Assembly: GCF_029428675.1 (NCBI RefSeq)
Contig: NZ_JAJNEL010000001.1
Location: forward strand, 806,001-870,000
DNA length: 64,000 nucleotides
Direction of reading: 5' to 3'
From: Streptomyces sp. JH14
GTDB taxonomy: Bacteria > Actinomycetota > Actinomycetes > Streptomycetales > Streptomycetaceae
Under the pieces are notes generated by a model. The model searched no databases and was not told the origin of the DNA. It saw nothing but the letters and a program-made list of their open reading frames with translations. The translations under genes were made by a program, and so were the position numbers. Below are positions 34,319-45,705 of this stretch, in pieces. Positions within the stretch are counted from its first letter, which is position 1; each line of letters starts with the position of its first letter.

Positions 34319-35581
34319 TCAGGCCAGCTTCTGCTGGATCTCGGCGACCAGCGCGTCGAGCGCGACCGGCTGCTGCTCGCCCGACTCCATGTCCTTGAGC
34401 TGGACCACGCCCTCGGCAAGATCACGCTCGCCTGCGACGACGGTGAAACGCGCGCCGGAACGGTTGGCGCTCTTCATCGCACCCTTGAGACCGCGGCCAC
34501 CGAACGCGAAGTCCGTGGCGACGCCCAGCCGGCGCAACTCCGTCACCTTGGCGAACAGGACCCGTCGGGCCTCCTCGCCGAGCGGCACCGCGAAGACGCT
34601 GGTGGACGCGGGCAGTTCGAGCTCGATGCCCTCGGCCTCCAGCGCGAGCACCGTGCGGTCCACGCCGAGTGCCCAGCCGACCGACGGGAGTGCCGGGCCG
34701 CCGATCATCTCGGAGAGGCCGTCGTAGCGGCCGCCGCCGCCGACCGCGGACTGCGAGCCGAGTCCGTCGTGGACGAACTCGAAGGTGGTGCGGGTGTAGT
34801 AGTCGAGGCCGCGGACGAGCTTCTCGTCGTCCTCGTACACGACGCCCTCCGCGGTCAGCAGGTCGCGGACCTCCTCGTGGTACGCCTTGCAGGCGTCGCA
34901 CAGGTAGTCCCGCAGCACCGGTGCGCCCACCAGCTGCTTCTGGACCTCGGGGCGCTTGTCGTCGAGGACCCGCAGCGGGTTGAGCTCGATGCGGCGGCGG
35001 GTGTCGTCGTCCAGGTCGAGCTCGCGCAGGAACTCCTGGAGCGCGTCCCGGTAGACGGGGCGGCACTCCTTGTCACCCAGCGAGTTCAGCAGGATCCGGA
35101 AGTTCCGCAGGCCCAGGGAGCGGTACGCCTGGTCGGCCAGGATGATCAGCTCGGCGTCCAGCGCCGGGTCCTCGGCACCGATCGCCTCGGCGCCGACCTG
35201 CGAGAAGTGCCGGTAGCGGCCCTTCTGCGGGCGCTCGTAGCGGTAGTACGAGCCGGAGTACCAGAGCTTGACCGGCAGGTTGCCGAGCTTGTGCAGGTTG
35301 GCTTCCAGCGCGGCGCGCAGCACGGACGCGGTGCCCTCGGGGCGCAGCGCCAGTTCGGAGCCGCCCTTGGTGGTGAGGGTGTACATCTCCTTGCTCACGA
35401 TGTCGGTGGACTCACCGACCCCGCGCGAGAAGAGCGCGACGTCCTCGAAGCCGGGCGTCTCGATGTAGCCGTAGCCGGAGTTCTTCAGCGGTGCGGCGAT
35501 CGCCTCGCGCACCGCGAGGTACTTCGCGGAGTCGGGCGGGGTCAGGTCGTACGTGCCCTTGGGGGCCTTGAAGGTGCTCAC
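34319..35581 (-). CDS. hisS: Histidyl-tRNA synthetase
   Basis: It charges tRNA-His. The 420-aa protein has the class II core, histidine motifs [12 protein letters not shown] and GGGGRYDGL, and a C-terminal anticodon-binding domain. The N-terminus [17 protein letters not shown] fits the family. The GTG at 35581 is chosen; the open frame continues upstream through the MBL gene out of family. It follows the MBL hydrolase gene by 14 nt, so the two are likely co-transcribed. Confidence 0.96.
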   Translation of the reverse strand: MSTFKAPKGTYDLTPPDSAKYLAVREAIAAPLKNSGYGYIETPGFEDVALFSRGVGESTDIVSKEMYTLTTKGGSELALRPEGTASVLRAALEANLHKLGNLPVKLWYSGSYYRYERPQKGRYRHFSQVGAEAIGAEDPALDAELIILADQAYRSLGLRNFRILLNSLGDKECRPVYRDALQEFLRELDLDDDTRRRIELNPLRVLDDKRPEVQKQLVGAPVLRDYLCDACKAYHEEVRDLLTAEGVVYEDDEKLVRGLDYYTRTTFEFVHDGLGSQSAVGGGGRYDGLSEMIGGPALPSVGWALGVDRTVLALEAEGIELELPASTSVFAVPLGEEARRVLFAKVTELRRLGVATDFAFGGRGLKGAMKSANRSGARFTVVAGERDLAEGVVQLKDMESGEQQPVALDALVAEIQQKLA

Positions 35582-35595
35582 GGTTCTAACTCTCG

Positions 35596-36282
35596 TCACA
35601 TTCCTCGTCGGGGCGCGTCCGCACCCTGCAGATACGGGTTCGAGGCGCGCTCGCGGCCGATGGTCGTCTGGGGGCCGTGGCCGGACAGCACCACGGTCGA
35701 GTCGTCGAGCGGCAGGCACACACGCGCCAGCGACTCGAGCAGCTCGGCGTGGTCGCCGCCGGGCAGGTCGGTACGTCCGACGGAGCCGGCGAAGAGCAGG
35801 TCGCCCGAGAAGAGGATCTGCGGTACGTCCGCGGCCTCGGGCATCCTGAACGTCACCGACCCCTTGGTATGGCCGGGCGCATGCGCGACACGGAACTCCA
35901 GACCGGCCAGCGACAACTGCGCACCGTCGCTCAGCTCCTTGAGGTCGTCCGGCTCCCCCACCGTCAGCTCGCCCATGAGTGGCATCCCGATGGAGCGGCC
36001 GAGGGCCTTCTCCGGGTCGCTCATCATGTAACGGTCCTCGGGGTGGATCCAGGCGGGGACGTCGTGCGCGCCGCACACCGGCACGACCGAGGCGACATGG
36101 TCGATGTGTCCGTGGGTGAGGACGACGGCGACGGGCTTCAGCCGATGCTTCTTGAGCACGTCCTCGACTCCCTGGGTGGCCTGGTGGCCCGGGTCGATGA
36201 TGACGCACTCCTCGCCTGCGGCGGGGGCGACCACGTAGCAATTGGTCCCCCAGGCCCCGGCGGGGAACCCGGCAATGAGCAC
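35596..36282 (-). CDS. Metallo-beta-lactamase-fold hydrolase (glyoxalase II-like)
   Basis: The 228-aa protein has the dinuclear metal motif H57-G-H59-I-D61-H62, then APGHTKGS (third His), [15 protein letters not shown] (bridging Asp) and [10 protein letters not shown] (last His); all metal ligands are present. The family includes hydroxyacylglutathione-type thioesterases. Streptomyces use mycothiol, so the substrate may be a mycothiol or other thioester. It lies just upstream of hisS and is divergent from the cyclophilin gene. Confidence 0.9.
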   Translation of the reverse strand: MLIAGFPAGAWGTNCYVVAPAAGEECVIIDPGHQATQGVEDVLKKHRLKPVAVVLTHGHIDHVASVVPVCGAHDVPAWIHPEDRYMMSDPEKALGRSIGMPLMGELTVGEPDDLKELSDGAQLSLAGLEFRVAHAPGHTKGSVTFRMPEAADVPQILFSGDLLFAGSVGRTDLPGGDHAELLESLARVCLPLDDSTVVLSGHGPQTTIGRERASNPYLQGADAPRRGM

Positions 36283-36441
36283 GATCGTCCTTAATGTTCG
36301 TCCGGTGGAGGGATGCCGCGGACTGCGTTCGAGAGGGTCGCGGCAGTTCAGAGCCTACCGGCGCTCCTCATTCCACAGCTAACCCATATACGGTACGGGG
36401 CAACCCAGGCCCGATCACACGACGTACAAGGAGATCACCCG

Positions 36442-37233
36442 GTGGTCAGCAGCGATCAGCGGCGGCGGCAGCTCGCCAGGGAGAAGTTCGAGCGGCAGCA
36501 GCAGCGCCGGGAGGAGGCCCGCCACAGGACCAGGCGACTCACCGCCGTCATCGCGTCCGCGCTGGCCGTGGTGGTGGCCGGCGGTGCCGCCACGTACGTC
36601 TCGCTCAGCGGCGACGACAAGGGCAAGAGCGACGCGGCGGCGAGCGCGGCCCCGTCCGCGTCCCCGTCGCCCTCGGCGAGCGAGAGCAGCGCGCCCGAGC
36701 CGGCGATGGAGATCGACAAGAAGGCGAAGTACACGTTCTCTCTGAAGACCAGCCAGGGCGCCATAGCGTTCACGATGGACGCGGCGAAGACCCCGCACAC
36801 CGCGAACTCGTTCAAGTCGCTCGCGGACAAGGGCTTCTTCGACGGCACGAAGTGTCACCGGCTCACCACGCAGGGCATTTTCGTCCTGCAGTGCGGTGAC
36901 CCGAAGGGCGACGGCACGGGCGGACCCGGCTACACGATCCCGGACGAGAACCTGACCGCGCTGGGCAAGGCGGGCGCGGACGGCACCGTCACGTACCCGG
37001 CGGGCACCGTGGCGATGGCCAACACCGGTCAGCCGCACAGCGGCGGCAGCCAGTTCTTCCTGGTGTACAAGGACAGCAAGCTGCCGCCGACCTACACCCC
37101 GTTCGGCACGATGGACGCCGCCTCGCTGAAGGCCGTGAAGGCGGTCGGGACCGCGGGTGTCACCGGCGGTGCGGCCGACGGTGCTCCGAAGAAGGCCGTC
37201 ACCATCTCGAAGGCGACCGTCGGCAAGGCCTGA
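36442..37233 (+). CDS. Membrane-anchored cyclophilin-type peptidyl-prolyl isomerase
   Basis: It catalyses proline isomerisation, probably on the outer face of the membrane. The 263-aa protein has a charged Arg/Gln/Glu-rich N-terminal helix (residues 5-32), one membrane helix (about 33-55), a Ser/Ala/Pro linker (60-88) and a cyclophilin domain with CHRLTTQGIFVLQCGDP and GGSQFFLVYKDS. The GTG at 36442 is chosen because AAGGAG lies 8 nt upstream; the frame begins earlier at 36313. It is divergent from the MBL gene. Confidence 0.92.
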   Translation: MVSSDQRRRQLAREKFERQQQRREEARHRTRRLTAVIASALAVVVAGGAATYVSLSGDDKGKSDAAASAAPSASPSPSASESSAPEPAMEIDKKAKYTFSLKTSQGAIAFTMDAAKTPHTANSFKSLADKGFFDGTKCHRLTTQGIFVLQCGDPKGDGTGGPGYTIPDENLTALGKAGADGTVTYPAGTVAMANTGQPHSGGSQFFLVYKDSKLPPTYTPFGTMDAASLKAVKAVGTAGVTGGAADGAPKKAVTISKATVGKA

Positions 37234-37241
37234 GGCGACCG

Positions 37242-37276
37242 CGGCGGCCGGTCCGGCGTTGCCGGGCCGGCCGCCG
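37242..37276 (+). terminator. Terminator after the cyclophilin gene
   Basis: A 15-bp stem (37242-37256 with 37262-37276) with one G-T wobble and a 5-nt loop lies 9 nt past the stop. Confidence 0.6.
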
Positions 37277-37334
37277 GGGCGCGGGCCGGAGAATTCGCCC
37301 GCGCTGAGTGCGGACAGCCGGGCGGCCGGTCGCC

Positions 37335-37420
37335 TAGATTGGCGTTGTGCAGGGCGGGCGCGCAGCCCGCCCCAGGAAACTGTGGACGATGCCAGGGGGG
37401 CGAACCCCCTCTCAGGCATC
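37335..37420 (+). promoter_or_regulatory. Promoter -10 and structured leader of the DUF349 gene
   Basis: TAGATT (37335-37340) fits TAnnnT and would start transcription near 37347. The resulting 90-nt leader holds two hairpins: GGGCGGGC/GCCCGCCC (37352-37372), and a compound one of GATGCC/GGCATC (37388-37393 with 37415-37420) enclosing AGGGGG/CCCCCT (37394-37399 with 37405-37410) over a GCGAA loop with a CTCA bulge. The Shine-Dalgarno GGAGGAGG follows 3 nt later. Confidence 0.5.
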
Positions 37421-37436
37421 AGGTGGAGGAGGCGCT

Positions 37437-38666
37437 GTGAGCAGCGACCCGTGGGGCCGCGTCGATGAGACGGGCACCGTGTACGTGCGTACAGCCGATG
37501 GCGAGCAGGTCGTCGGATCGTGGCAGGCCGGATCTCCCGAGGAGGCTCTGGCCTACTTCGAGCGCAAGTACGAGGGCATCGTGGTCGAGATCGGCCTCCT
37601 CGAACGGCGGGTGAAGACCACCGACCTGTCGGCGAAGGACGCGACGACCGCCATCGGGCATCTGCGTCAGCAGGTCGACGAGCATCACGCCGTCGGTGAC
37701 CTCGACGCGTTGCGCAAGCGCCTGGACGCGCTGGTCGCGACGGTCGAGTCCCGTCGCGAGGAGCGCAAGGTCCAGAAGGCGAAGCAGACCGACGAGGCGA
37801 AGCACGCCAAGGAGGCGCTGGTCGTCGAGGCCGAGGAGCTGGCGCAGAGCGAGCAGTGGCGCTCGGCGGGCGAGCGGCTGCGGGCGCTCGTCGACACGTG
37901 GAAGGGCCTGCCGCGGCTCGACCGCAAGTCGGACGACGAGCTGTGGCACCGCTTCTCGCACGCACGCTCGGCCTTCTCCAAGCGGCGCAAGGCCCACTTC
38001 GCCTCGCTGGACGCCCAGCGGGAGGACGCCCGCAAGGTCAAGGAAAGGCTGGTCGTCGAGGCCGAGTCGCTCTCCGGTTCCACGGACTGGGGGACGACGG
38101 CCGCGCGCTACCGCGATCTGATGACGGAGTGGAAGGCGGCGGGGCGCGCCCAGCGCGAGGCCGAGGACGACCTGTGGAACCGCTTCCGCGGTGCGCAGGA
38201 CATCTTCTTCGCCGCCCGCAGCGAGGTCTTCGCCGAGCGGGACGCGGAGCAGGGCGAGAACCTCAAGCTGAAGGAAGAGCTCGCGGCCGAGGCCGAGAAG
38301 CTGGTGCCGGTGACGGACCTGAAGGCGGCCAGGGCCGCGTTCCGTGCCCTCAACGAGCGCTGGGAGGCCATCGGCCACGTGCCGCGTGACGCCCGCCCGA
38401 AGGTCGAGGGGCGGATGCAGGCGGTGGAGCGGGCGCTCCAGGAGGCCGAGGAGTCGGAGTGGCGCCGGACGAACCCTGAGGCGCGTGCGCGTGCCGCGGG
38501 TCTCACCGGTCAGCTGCAGGCGGCCGTGGACAAGCTGCGTACGCAGATCGACACGGCGCGCGCCGCGGGCAACAACGCCCGGGCCGACAAGCTGGCCCGT
38601 GAGCTGGAAGGCCGTCAGGCGCTGCTGGACCAGGCGCTGAAGGGCCTGGAGGAGTTCGGCGGCTGA
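37437..38666 (+). CDS. DUF349-family helical protein
   Basis: Function unknown. The 409-aa protein has an N-terminal beta-rich segment (SSDPWGRVDETGTVYVRTADGEQVVGSW) conserved in actinobacteria, then several DUF349 repeats of about 70 residues, each with a W...R.L...WK pattern (for example LRALVDTWKGLPR and YRDLMTEWKAAGR), mostly coiled coil. The C-terminus is a long charged helix. The GTG at 37437 with GGAGGAGG upstream is preferred over the longer frame. It converges with rel across a bidirectional terminator. Confidence 0.9.
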   Translation: MSSDPWGRVDETGTVYVRTADGEQVVGSWQAGSPEEALAYFERKYEGIVVEIGLLERRVKTTDLSAKDATTAIGHLRQQVDEHHAVGDLDALRKRLDALVATVESRREERKVQKAKQTDEAKHAKEALVVEAEELAQSEQWRSAGERLRALVDTWKGLPRLDRKSDDELWHRFSHARSAFSKRRKAHFASLDAQREDARKVKERLVVEAESLSGSTDWGTTAARYRDLMTEWKAAGRAQREAEDDLWNRFRGAQDIFFAARSEVFAERDAEQGENLKLKEELAAEAEKLVPVTDLKAARAAFRALNERWEAIGHVPRDARPKVEGRMQAVERALQEAEESEWRRTNPEARARAAGLTGQLQAAVDKLRTQIDTARAAGNNARADKLARELEGRQALLDQALKGLEEFGG

Positions 38667-38684
38667 CTTGGGTCACCGCGTGAA

Positions 38685-38721
38685 GAAGGGGCTCCTGTAC
38701 GTGGCGTACAGGAGCCCCTTC
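38685..38721. terminator. Bidirectional terminator between DUF349 and rel genes
   Basis: GAAGGGGCTCCTGTAC (38685-38700) and GTACAGGAGCCCCTTC (38706-38721) form a perfect 16-bp stem with a 5-nt loop, between two convergent stops. Confidence 0.82.
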
Positions 38722-38764
38722 CTTGTGCGCACGGTGTGCGTTGCCGCCCCGGTGCGCGTGCGCG

Positions 38765-41335
<2,571 letters not shown>

Positions 41336-41431
41336 GAGCACTCCTCGTGCGGATCCGGACACCCGGAAAGGCCATGGTATCGACCCTGCGGCCGGACCTC
41401 CCCCGGGGACGGTGGGACCCGTCACAACGCG

Positions 41432-41465
41432 GGACGGGCACCCGGCTGTTCCCGGGTGCCCGTCC
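41432..41465 (-). terminator. Second hairpin downstream of apt
   Basis: GGACGGGCACCCGG (41432-41445) and CCGGGTGCCCGTCC (41452-41465) form a perfect 14-bp stem with a 6-nt loop in the apt-rel gap. With the hairpin at 41488-41514 it makes a tandem terminator that would insulate rel from the sec-apt transcript. Confidence 0.65.
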
Positions 41466-41487
41466 TGTGTGAGCAGGTGTGCCGTCC

Positions 41488-41514
41488 GCGTACGGACCAT
41501 TACGGTCCGTACGC
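41488..41514 (-). terminator. Terminator directly after apt
   Basis: GCGTACGGACC (41488-41498) and GGTCCGTACGC (41504-41514) form a perfect 11-bp stem with a 5-nt loop, 12 nt past the apt stop. Confidence 0.65.
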
Positions 41515-41526
41515 CGGGGGCGGCGC

Positions 41527-42078
41527 TCAGATCGTGATCAGAGCCTCCAGCGGGACACCGCCGAGCCCTTCCTCGAGCCGGGCGCGGCCGCCGAGGAAGC
41601 CGAGCTCCATGAGCACGGCGACCCCCGCGACCTGGGCACCGGCCCTCCGGATCAGCTCCAGCGAGGCCCCGGCGGTGCCGCCGGTGGCGAGGACGTCGTC
41701 GATGACCATGACCCGGTCGTCGGGGACGAGGTCCTCGGCGTGGATCTCGATCTCCGCGGTGCCGTACTCGAGCTCGTACGCCTGGCTGAGCGTGGCTCCG
41801 GGGAGCTTCCCGGCCTTGCGGACGGGTACGAAGCCGAGCCCCGCCCGCACCGCGACCGGCGCGGCCAGGATGAAGCCACGCGCCTCCAGACCGACGATCT
41901 TCGTGGCGCCGTGCCGGACGCACAGCTCCGCCAGGGCGTCCGTCAGGGCCGTGAACGCGACCGGGTCCGCGAGCAGCGGGGTGATGTCCTTGAACATCAC
42001 GCCCGGCTTCGGGTAGTCCGCCACGTCACGGATGCGGCTGAGCAGCAGTTCCCTGATGCTCTCGGTGGTGCTGGTCAT
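41527..42078 (-). CDS. apt: Adenine phosphoribosyltransferase
   Basis: It salvages adenine to AMP using PRPP. The 183-aa protein has [16 protein letters not shown] and the PRPP-binding motif [12 protein letters not shown] (residues 123-134). The ATG at 42078 shares one base with the secF stop (TGATG), so translation is coupled. The order secD-secF-apt-rel is conserved in actinobacteria. Confidence 0.95.
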   Translation of the reverse strand: MTSTTESIRELLLSRIRDVADYPKPGVMFKDITPLLADPVAFTALTDALAELCVRHGATKIVGLEARGFILAAPVAVRAGLGFVPVRKAGKLPGATLSQAYELEYGTAEIEIHAEDLVPDDRVMVIDDVLATGGTAGASLELIRRAGAQVAGVAVLMELGFLGGRARLEEGLGGVPLEALITI

Positions 42079-43178
42079 CAACGCTTCCCCGGAGTCCGGC
42101 CGTGGCCCCTGGGCTGCTGGCGCTGGCCGACCACCGCAGCGGCGGGTGCGGCGTCCGCGGGGACGTCGTCGTCGTGCGACTGCTCGTCCTCGGCGGACTC
42201 GCCCTTGGCGGCGGCTGCCGCGCGCTTGGCGAGGATCCGCTTCTTCAGGGCCTTCATCTGCGGCTCGCGTTCCTTGAGGTCGGCGACCAGCGGGGTGGCG
42301 ATGAAGATCGAGGAGTACGCACCGGCCGCGAGGCCGACGAACAGCGACAGCGAGATGTCGTTCAGCATGCCGGCGCCGAGGACACCGCCACCGATGAACA
42401 GCAGGCCGGCGACCGGCAGCAGCGCCACGACGGTGGTGTTGATGGAACGGACCAGGGTGCCGTTGATCGACCGGTTGGCGATCTCGCTGTACGTCCAGCG
42501 GGTCTGCTTGGTGATCCCCTTCGTGCCCTCCTTGAGGCTGTCGAAGACGACGACCGTGTCGTACAGGGAGTAACCGAGGATCGTCAGCAGACCGATCACG
42601 GTGCCCGGGGTGACCTCGAAGCCGACCAGGGCGTAGATACCCACCGTGATCGTGATGTCGTGGATCAGGGCGACCAGGGCCGCGATCGCCATGCGCCACT
42701 CGAACGCGATGGCCAGGTAGATCACCACGAGGATCATGAAGACGCCGAGGCCGGTCCAGGCCTTGTTGGCGATCTGCTCACCCCAGCTGGGGCCGACCAG
42801 GTCGGCGGCGATCTTCTCCTCGGGGACCCCGAGGTCCTCGGAGAGCTGCGCCTTGATCTGGTCGGACTTGGCGGTGTCCACCTCGCTGATCTGAATGCGC
42901 AGGCCGCCGTTGCCGAGCTTCTGGACGATCGCCTGGTGACCGGAGGCGGACGCCGCGTCCTCCTCCGCCTGGGCGATGGAGACGCTGGTCTTCGGCGTGG
43001 TGAAGACCGCGCCGCCCTTGAACTCGATGCCCATGTTGAGGCCGCTGACCGCCAGGCCGAGGATGGCCGTGATGGTGATCAGGATCGAGACGCCGTACCA
43101 GATCTTGCGCTTGCCGATGAAGTCGTAACCGACCTCGCCGCGGTAGAGCCGGGCGCCGAGACTGCCGAGTCGCGACAT
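42078..43178 (-). CDS. secF: Protein translocase subunit SecF
   Basis: SecF works with SecD to use proton-motive force in late protein export. The 366-aa protein has six expected membrane helices, the N-terminal DFIGKRKIWYGVS, and the conserved ALVALIHDITITVGIYALVGFEVTPGTVIGLLTILGYS region. The C-terminal tail (about 50 residues) is charged and disordered. The ATG at 43178, preceded by AAGGAGG and lying just past the secD stop, is chosen over 43214. Confidence 0.95.
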   Translation of the reverse strand: MSRLGSLGARLYRGEVGYDFIGKRKIWYGVSILITITAILGLAVSGLNMGIEFKGGAVFTTPKTSVSIAQAEEDAASASGHQAIVQKLGNGGLRIQISEVDTAKSDQIKAQLSEDLGVPEEKIAADLVGPSWGEQIANKAWTGLGVFMILVVIYLAIAFEWRMAIAALVALIHDITITVGIYALVGFEVTPGTVIGLLTILGYSLYDTVVVFDSLKEGTKGITKQTRWTYSEIANRSINGTLVRSINTTVVALLPVAGLLFIGGGVLGAGMLNDISLSLFVGLAAGAYSSIFIATPLVADLKEREPQMKALKKRILAKRAAAAAKGESAEDEQSHDDDVPADAAPAAAVVGQRQQPRGHGRTPGKR

Positions 43179-43179
43179 C

Positions 43180-44913
43180 TCACGCCTCCTTCGGGTCGGT
43201 GGGGGCGTGGACACGGCGCGAGCGGCGCAGCGGCGGCTTGGCGCCGAGCCGCTTCGGGTCCAGACCGGACCACGGGTGGCCGCTGGAGAAGAACTTCGTG
43301 CGGGCCATCAGCGTCATGACGGGCTTGGTGAAGAGGAACACCACGACCACGTCGAGCAGAGTGGTGAGACCCAGCGTGAACGCGAAGCCCTGGACCTTGC
43401 CGACGGTGACGATGAAGAGCACCGCGGCGGCGAGGAACGACACGAAGTCGGAGACCAGGATCGTGCGCCGGGCGCGCGGCCAGGCCCGCTCGACGGCGGG
43501 ACGCAGGGTGCGGCCCTCACGGATCTCGTCCCGGATGCGTTCGAAGTACACGATGAACGAGTCCGCGGTGATACCGATCGCGACGATGGCACCGCAGACC
43601 GCGGGCAGGTTGAGCGCGAAGCCGATGGCCGGGCCGAGCAGCGACATGAGCGTGTAGGTCAGGATGCCGGAGACCAGGAGGCTCAGGAGCGCGATGAGGG
43701 CCAGACCGCGGTAGTACGCGACCAGGTAGATGATGACCAGTGCCAGGCCGATGGCGCCGGCGATCAGGCCCGCCCGCAGCTGCTCGCCGCCGAGCGCCGC
43801 GGTGACGGTGGTGACGGTCTCCTCGTTGAAGGAGAGCGGGAGCGCACCGTAGGACAGCACGTTGGCCAGGTCCTGGGCGGACTGCTGGGTGAAGCTGCCG
43901 GAGATCTCGGCACTGCCGCTGAGCGTCTCGTTCACCTGGGGCGCGGAGACGACCTCGCCGTCGAGCGCGATGGCGAACTGGTTCATCGGCGACTGCTGCG
44001 TGGACAGCTTCGAGGTGATCTGCTGGAACTTCTTCGAGCCCTTGCTCGTGAAGTCCATCTGCACGATCCACATGCCGCGCTGCTGGTCGATCGTGGCCTT
44101 GGCGCTGTCGACGTCCGTACCGGAGACGGCGGCCGGGCCGAGGACGTACTTGGCGTCACCCTCGGAGCTGCACGCGATCGTGGTGTCGGTCGGCTTCGCG
44201 TTGGCACCGGCCTTCGCGCGGCCGGCCTTCGTGGAGCAGTCCAGGGCGGCGAACCGCTTCTGGAGGTCGGCGGTGGCCGCGTCGACCGTGGCCGACGGGC
44301 TCGCGGATGCCTTCGGCGCCGAAGCGCTCGGGCTGGGCGAGGTGTCCTTCTTGAGGGCGCCGGTGACGGCGCGGCCCTGCGTCGTGGCGCTCGCCGAGGG
44401 AGTGGCCTTCGAGCCGGAGGTCGTCGCCTTCGCGCTGGGCGTGGCGCCCGGCGCGGGCGAGCCGGAGGCCGAGGGACTGGCGGTGTCGGTGGGCGTCGCC
44501 TGACCTGCGGTCACGGCGAGCACGGGCCGGAAGTAGAGCTGGGCGGTCGTACCGACCTGTTCCCGGGCCTGCTTCGAGTTCGTCCCCTTGGGGATGTTGA
44601 CGATGATGTTGTCCCGGCCCTGGGTCTGGACCTCGGCCTCGGAGACACCCAGACCATTGACACGGCGTTCGATGATGCTGACCGCGGTGTCCATGTTGGT
44701 CTGGTTGATCGCGTCCGGCTTACCGGGCTGGCTCTTCGCCTTGAGCGTGATCGACGTGCCGCCCGCCAGGTCGATACCCAGCCGAGGCGTGGTGTGACCG
44801 GACAAGAACATCCCGCCGGTGAGCGCGACCATCGCGATCAGGATCAGAGCCAGGGCACGCCCTGGCTTGCCCTGACCGCCGGACGGCCCTCGGCCCTTCT
44901 TCGGTGCTGCCAC
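43180..44913 (-). CDS. secD: Protein translocase subunit SecD
   Basis: SecD pulls translocating chains on the outer side of the membrane. The 577-aa protein has an N-terminal membrane helix (about 19-39), the conserved LGIDLAGGTSITLKAK, a large external domain, and five C-terminal helices with the ALGGEQLRAGLIAGAIGLALV and DSFIVYFERIRDEIREGRTLRPAVERAW motifs. A Ser/Thr/Pro/Ala-rich stretch of about 80 residues (about 135-215) interrupts the external domain. It is followed 1 nt later by secF. Confidence 0.96.
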   Translation of the reverse strand: MAAPKKGRGPSGGQGKPGRALALILIAMVALTGGMFLSGHTTPRLGIDLAGGTSITLKAKSQPGKPDAINQTNMDTAVSIIERRVNGLGVSEAEVQTQGRDNIIVNIPKGTNSKQAREQVGTTAQLYFRPVLAVTAGQATPTDTASPSASGSPAPGATPSAKATTSGSKATPSASATTQGRAVTGALKKDTSPSPSASAPKASASPSATVDAATADLQKRFAALDCSTKAGRAKAGANAKPTDTTIACSSEGDAKYVLGPAAVSGTDVDSAKATIDQQRGMWIVQMDFTSKGSKKFQQITSKLSTQQSPMNQFAIALDGEVVSAPQVNETLSGSAEISGSFTQQSAQDLANVLSYGALPLSFNEETVTTVTAALGGEQLRAGLIAGAIGLALVIIYLVAYYRGLALIALLSLLVSGILTYTLMSLLGPAIGFALNLPAVCGAIVAIGITADSFIVYFERIRDEIREGRTLRPAVERAWPRARRTILVSDFVSFLAAAVLFIVTVGKVQGFAFTLGLTTLLDVVVVFLFTKPVMTLMARTKFFSSGHPWSGLDPKRLGAKPPLRRSRRVHAPTDPKEA

Positions 44914-45060
44914 CTTCTCGTTTCTCCCTGTCCAACCGCCCCGCGCCGGGTACGCGCCCGAGCGGCCACGAAGTGTTGTGGGGACCTGCCCCCGCAGAAG
45001 ATCGCACGTTCCGGGGGATGCCGGACGCCGGTCGGCTCACAGCATCCCCCAGGTCGTGAC

Positions 45061-45540
45061 CTACTTGGCGTCGGCCTCGCCGTCGGCCTTGTCCTTGGAC
45101 TTCTCGTCGGCCTCGGCGTCCTTCGGCTCGACGTCGTCGGCCTCGGCCTTCTTGCCCAGGTCGATCTTGGCGTCGTCCGAGGAGTCCTCGTCGGCCTCGG
45201 CCGCCTCGGTCAGCGACGAGGCGTCGTCGGGCACGATGGCGCCGTCGATGTCGTCGCCGTCACCGTGGACGATCCGGTTGTACTCCGCGTCGTCGAGGAC
45301 GGCGCCGATGGAGTTCTTGGCGTAGATGGCGTGGACGCCGGGTGCGACTTCGAGGACAACCGTGTCGTCGTGCAGCTCCTTGACGGTGGCGTACATGCCC
45401 CCGATCGTCCGGACGCCGGTGCCGGGCTGCATCTCGTTGCGCATCTGCGCGGCGGCAGCCTGCTTCTTCTTGGCGGACCGGGTCATCAGGAACATGGCCC
45501 CGATGAGCACGATGAAGGGGAGGAGAGTCACGGGATTCAC
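45061..45540 (-). CDS. yajC: Preprotein translocase accessory subunit YajC
   Basis: YajC associates with SecDF. The 159-aa protein starts with one membrane helix (NPVTLLPFIVLIGAMFLMTRSAKKKQ) and the YajC core GTGVRTIGGMYATVKELHDDTVVLEVAPGVHAIYAKNSI; the C-terminal 75 residues are very acidic (Asp/Glu/Ala/Lys-rich). The GTG at 45540 with GAAGGA upstream is preferred; the longer frame adds 27 residues not typical of YajC. It lies 147 nt upstream of secD. Confidence 0.93.
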   Translation of the reverse strand: MNPVTLLPFIVLIGAMFLMTRSAKKKQAAAAQMRNEMQPGTGVRTIGGMYATVKELHDDTVVLEVAPGVHAIYAKNSIGAVLDDAEYNRIVHGDGDDIDGAIVPDDASSLTEAAEADEDSSDDAKIDLGKKAEADDVEPKDAEADEKSKDKADGEADAK

Positions 45541-45705
45541 GGGACGAGTTTCCTTCGCACGACCGCGCTGAAATGCGGCCTGATCTACGGGGGTGGGTAT
45601 GCCGCCCTGTACGGACAGCATCGGCGGAGTCTAAGCGAGTCCGCATCGATGGAACAACGCCCAGCATGGCACCGTGGTTCCTGATGTGGGCCAACCTGTG
45701 ACGCA

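Noticed and set aside
34003..34425. Small genes between VKOR and hisS
   Set aside because: Frames on both strands have low-complexity Pro/Arg/Gly products and no Shine-Dalgarno.
37388..37436. Possible glycine riboswitch, because CTCTCAGGCA resembles the aptamer 3' part
   Set aside because: The matching P1 strand (GGGAGAG) and the GCCGAAGG-type core are absent; GGCATC pairs with GATGCC instead.
41336..41923. Longer Rel N-terminus starting at 41923
   Set aside because: It overlaps apt antisense/out of frame and two terminators; the TTG at 41335 has a well-spaced GAGGAG.
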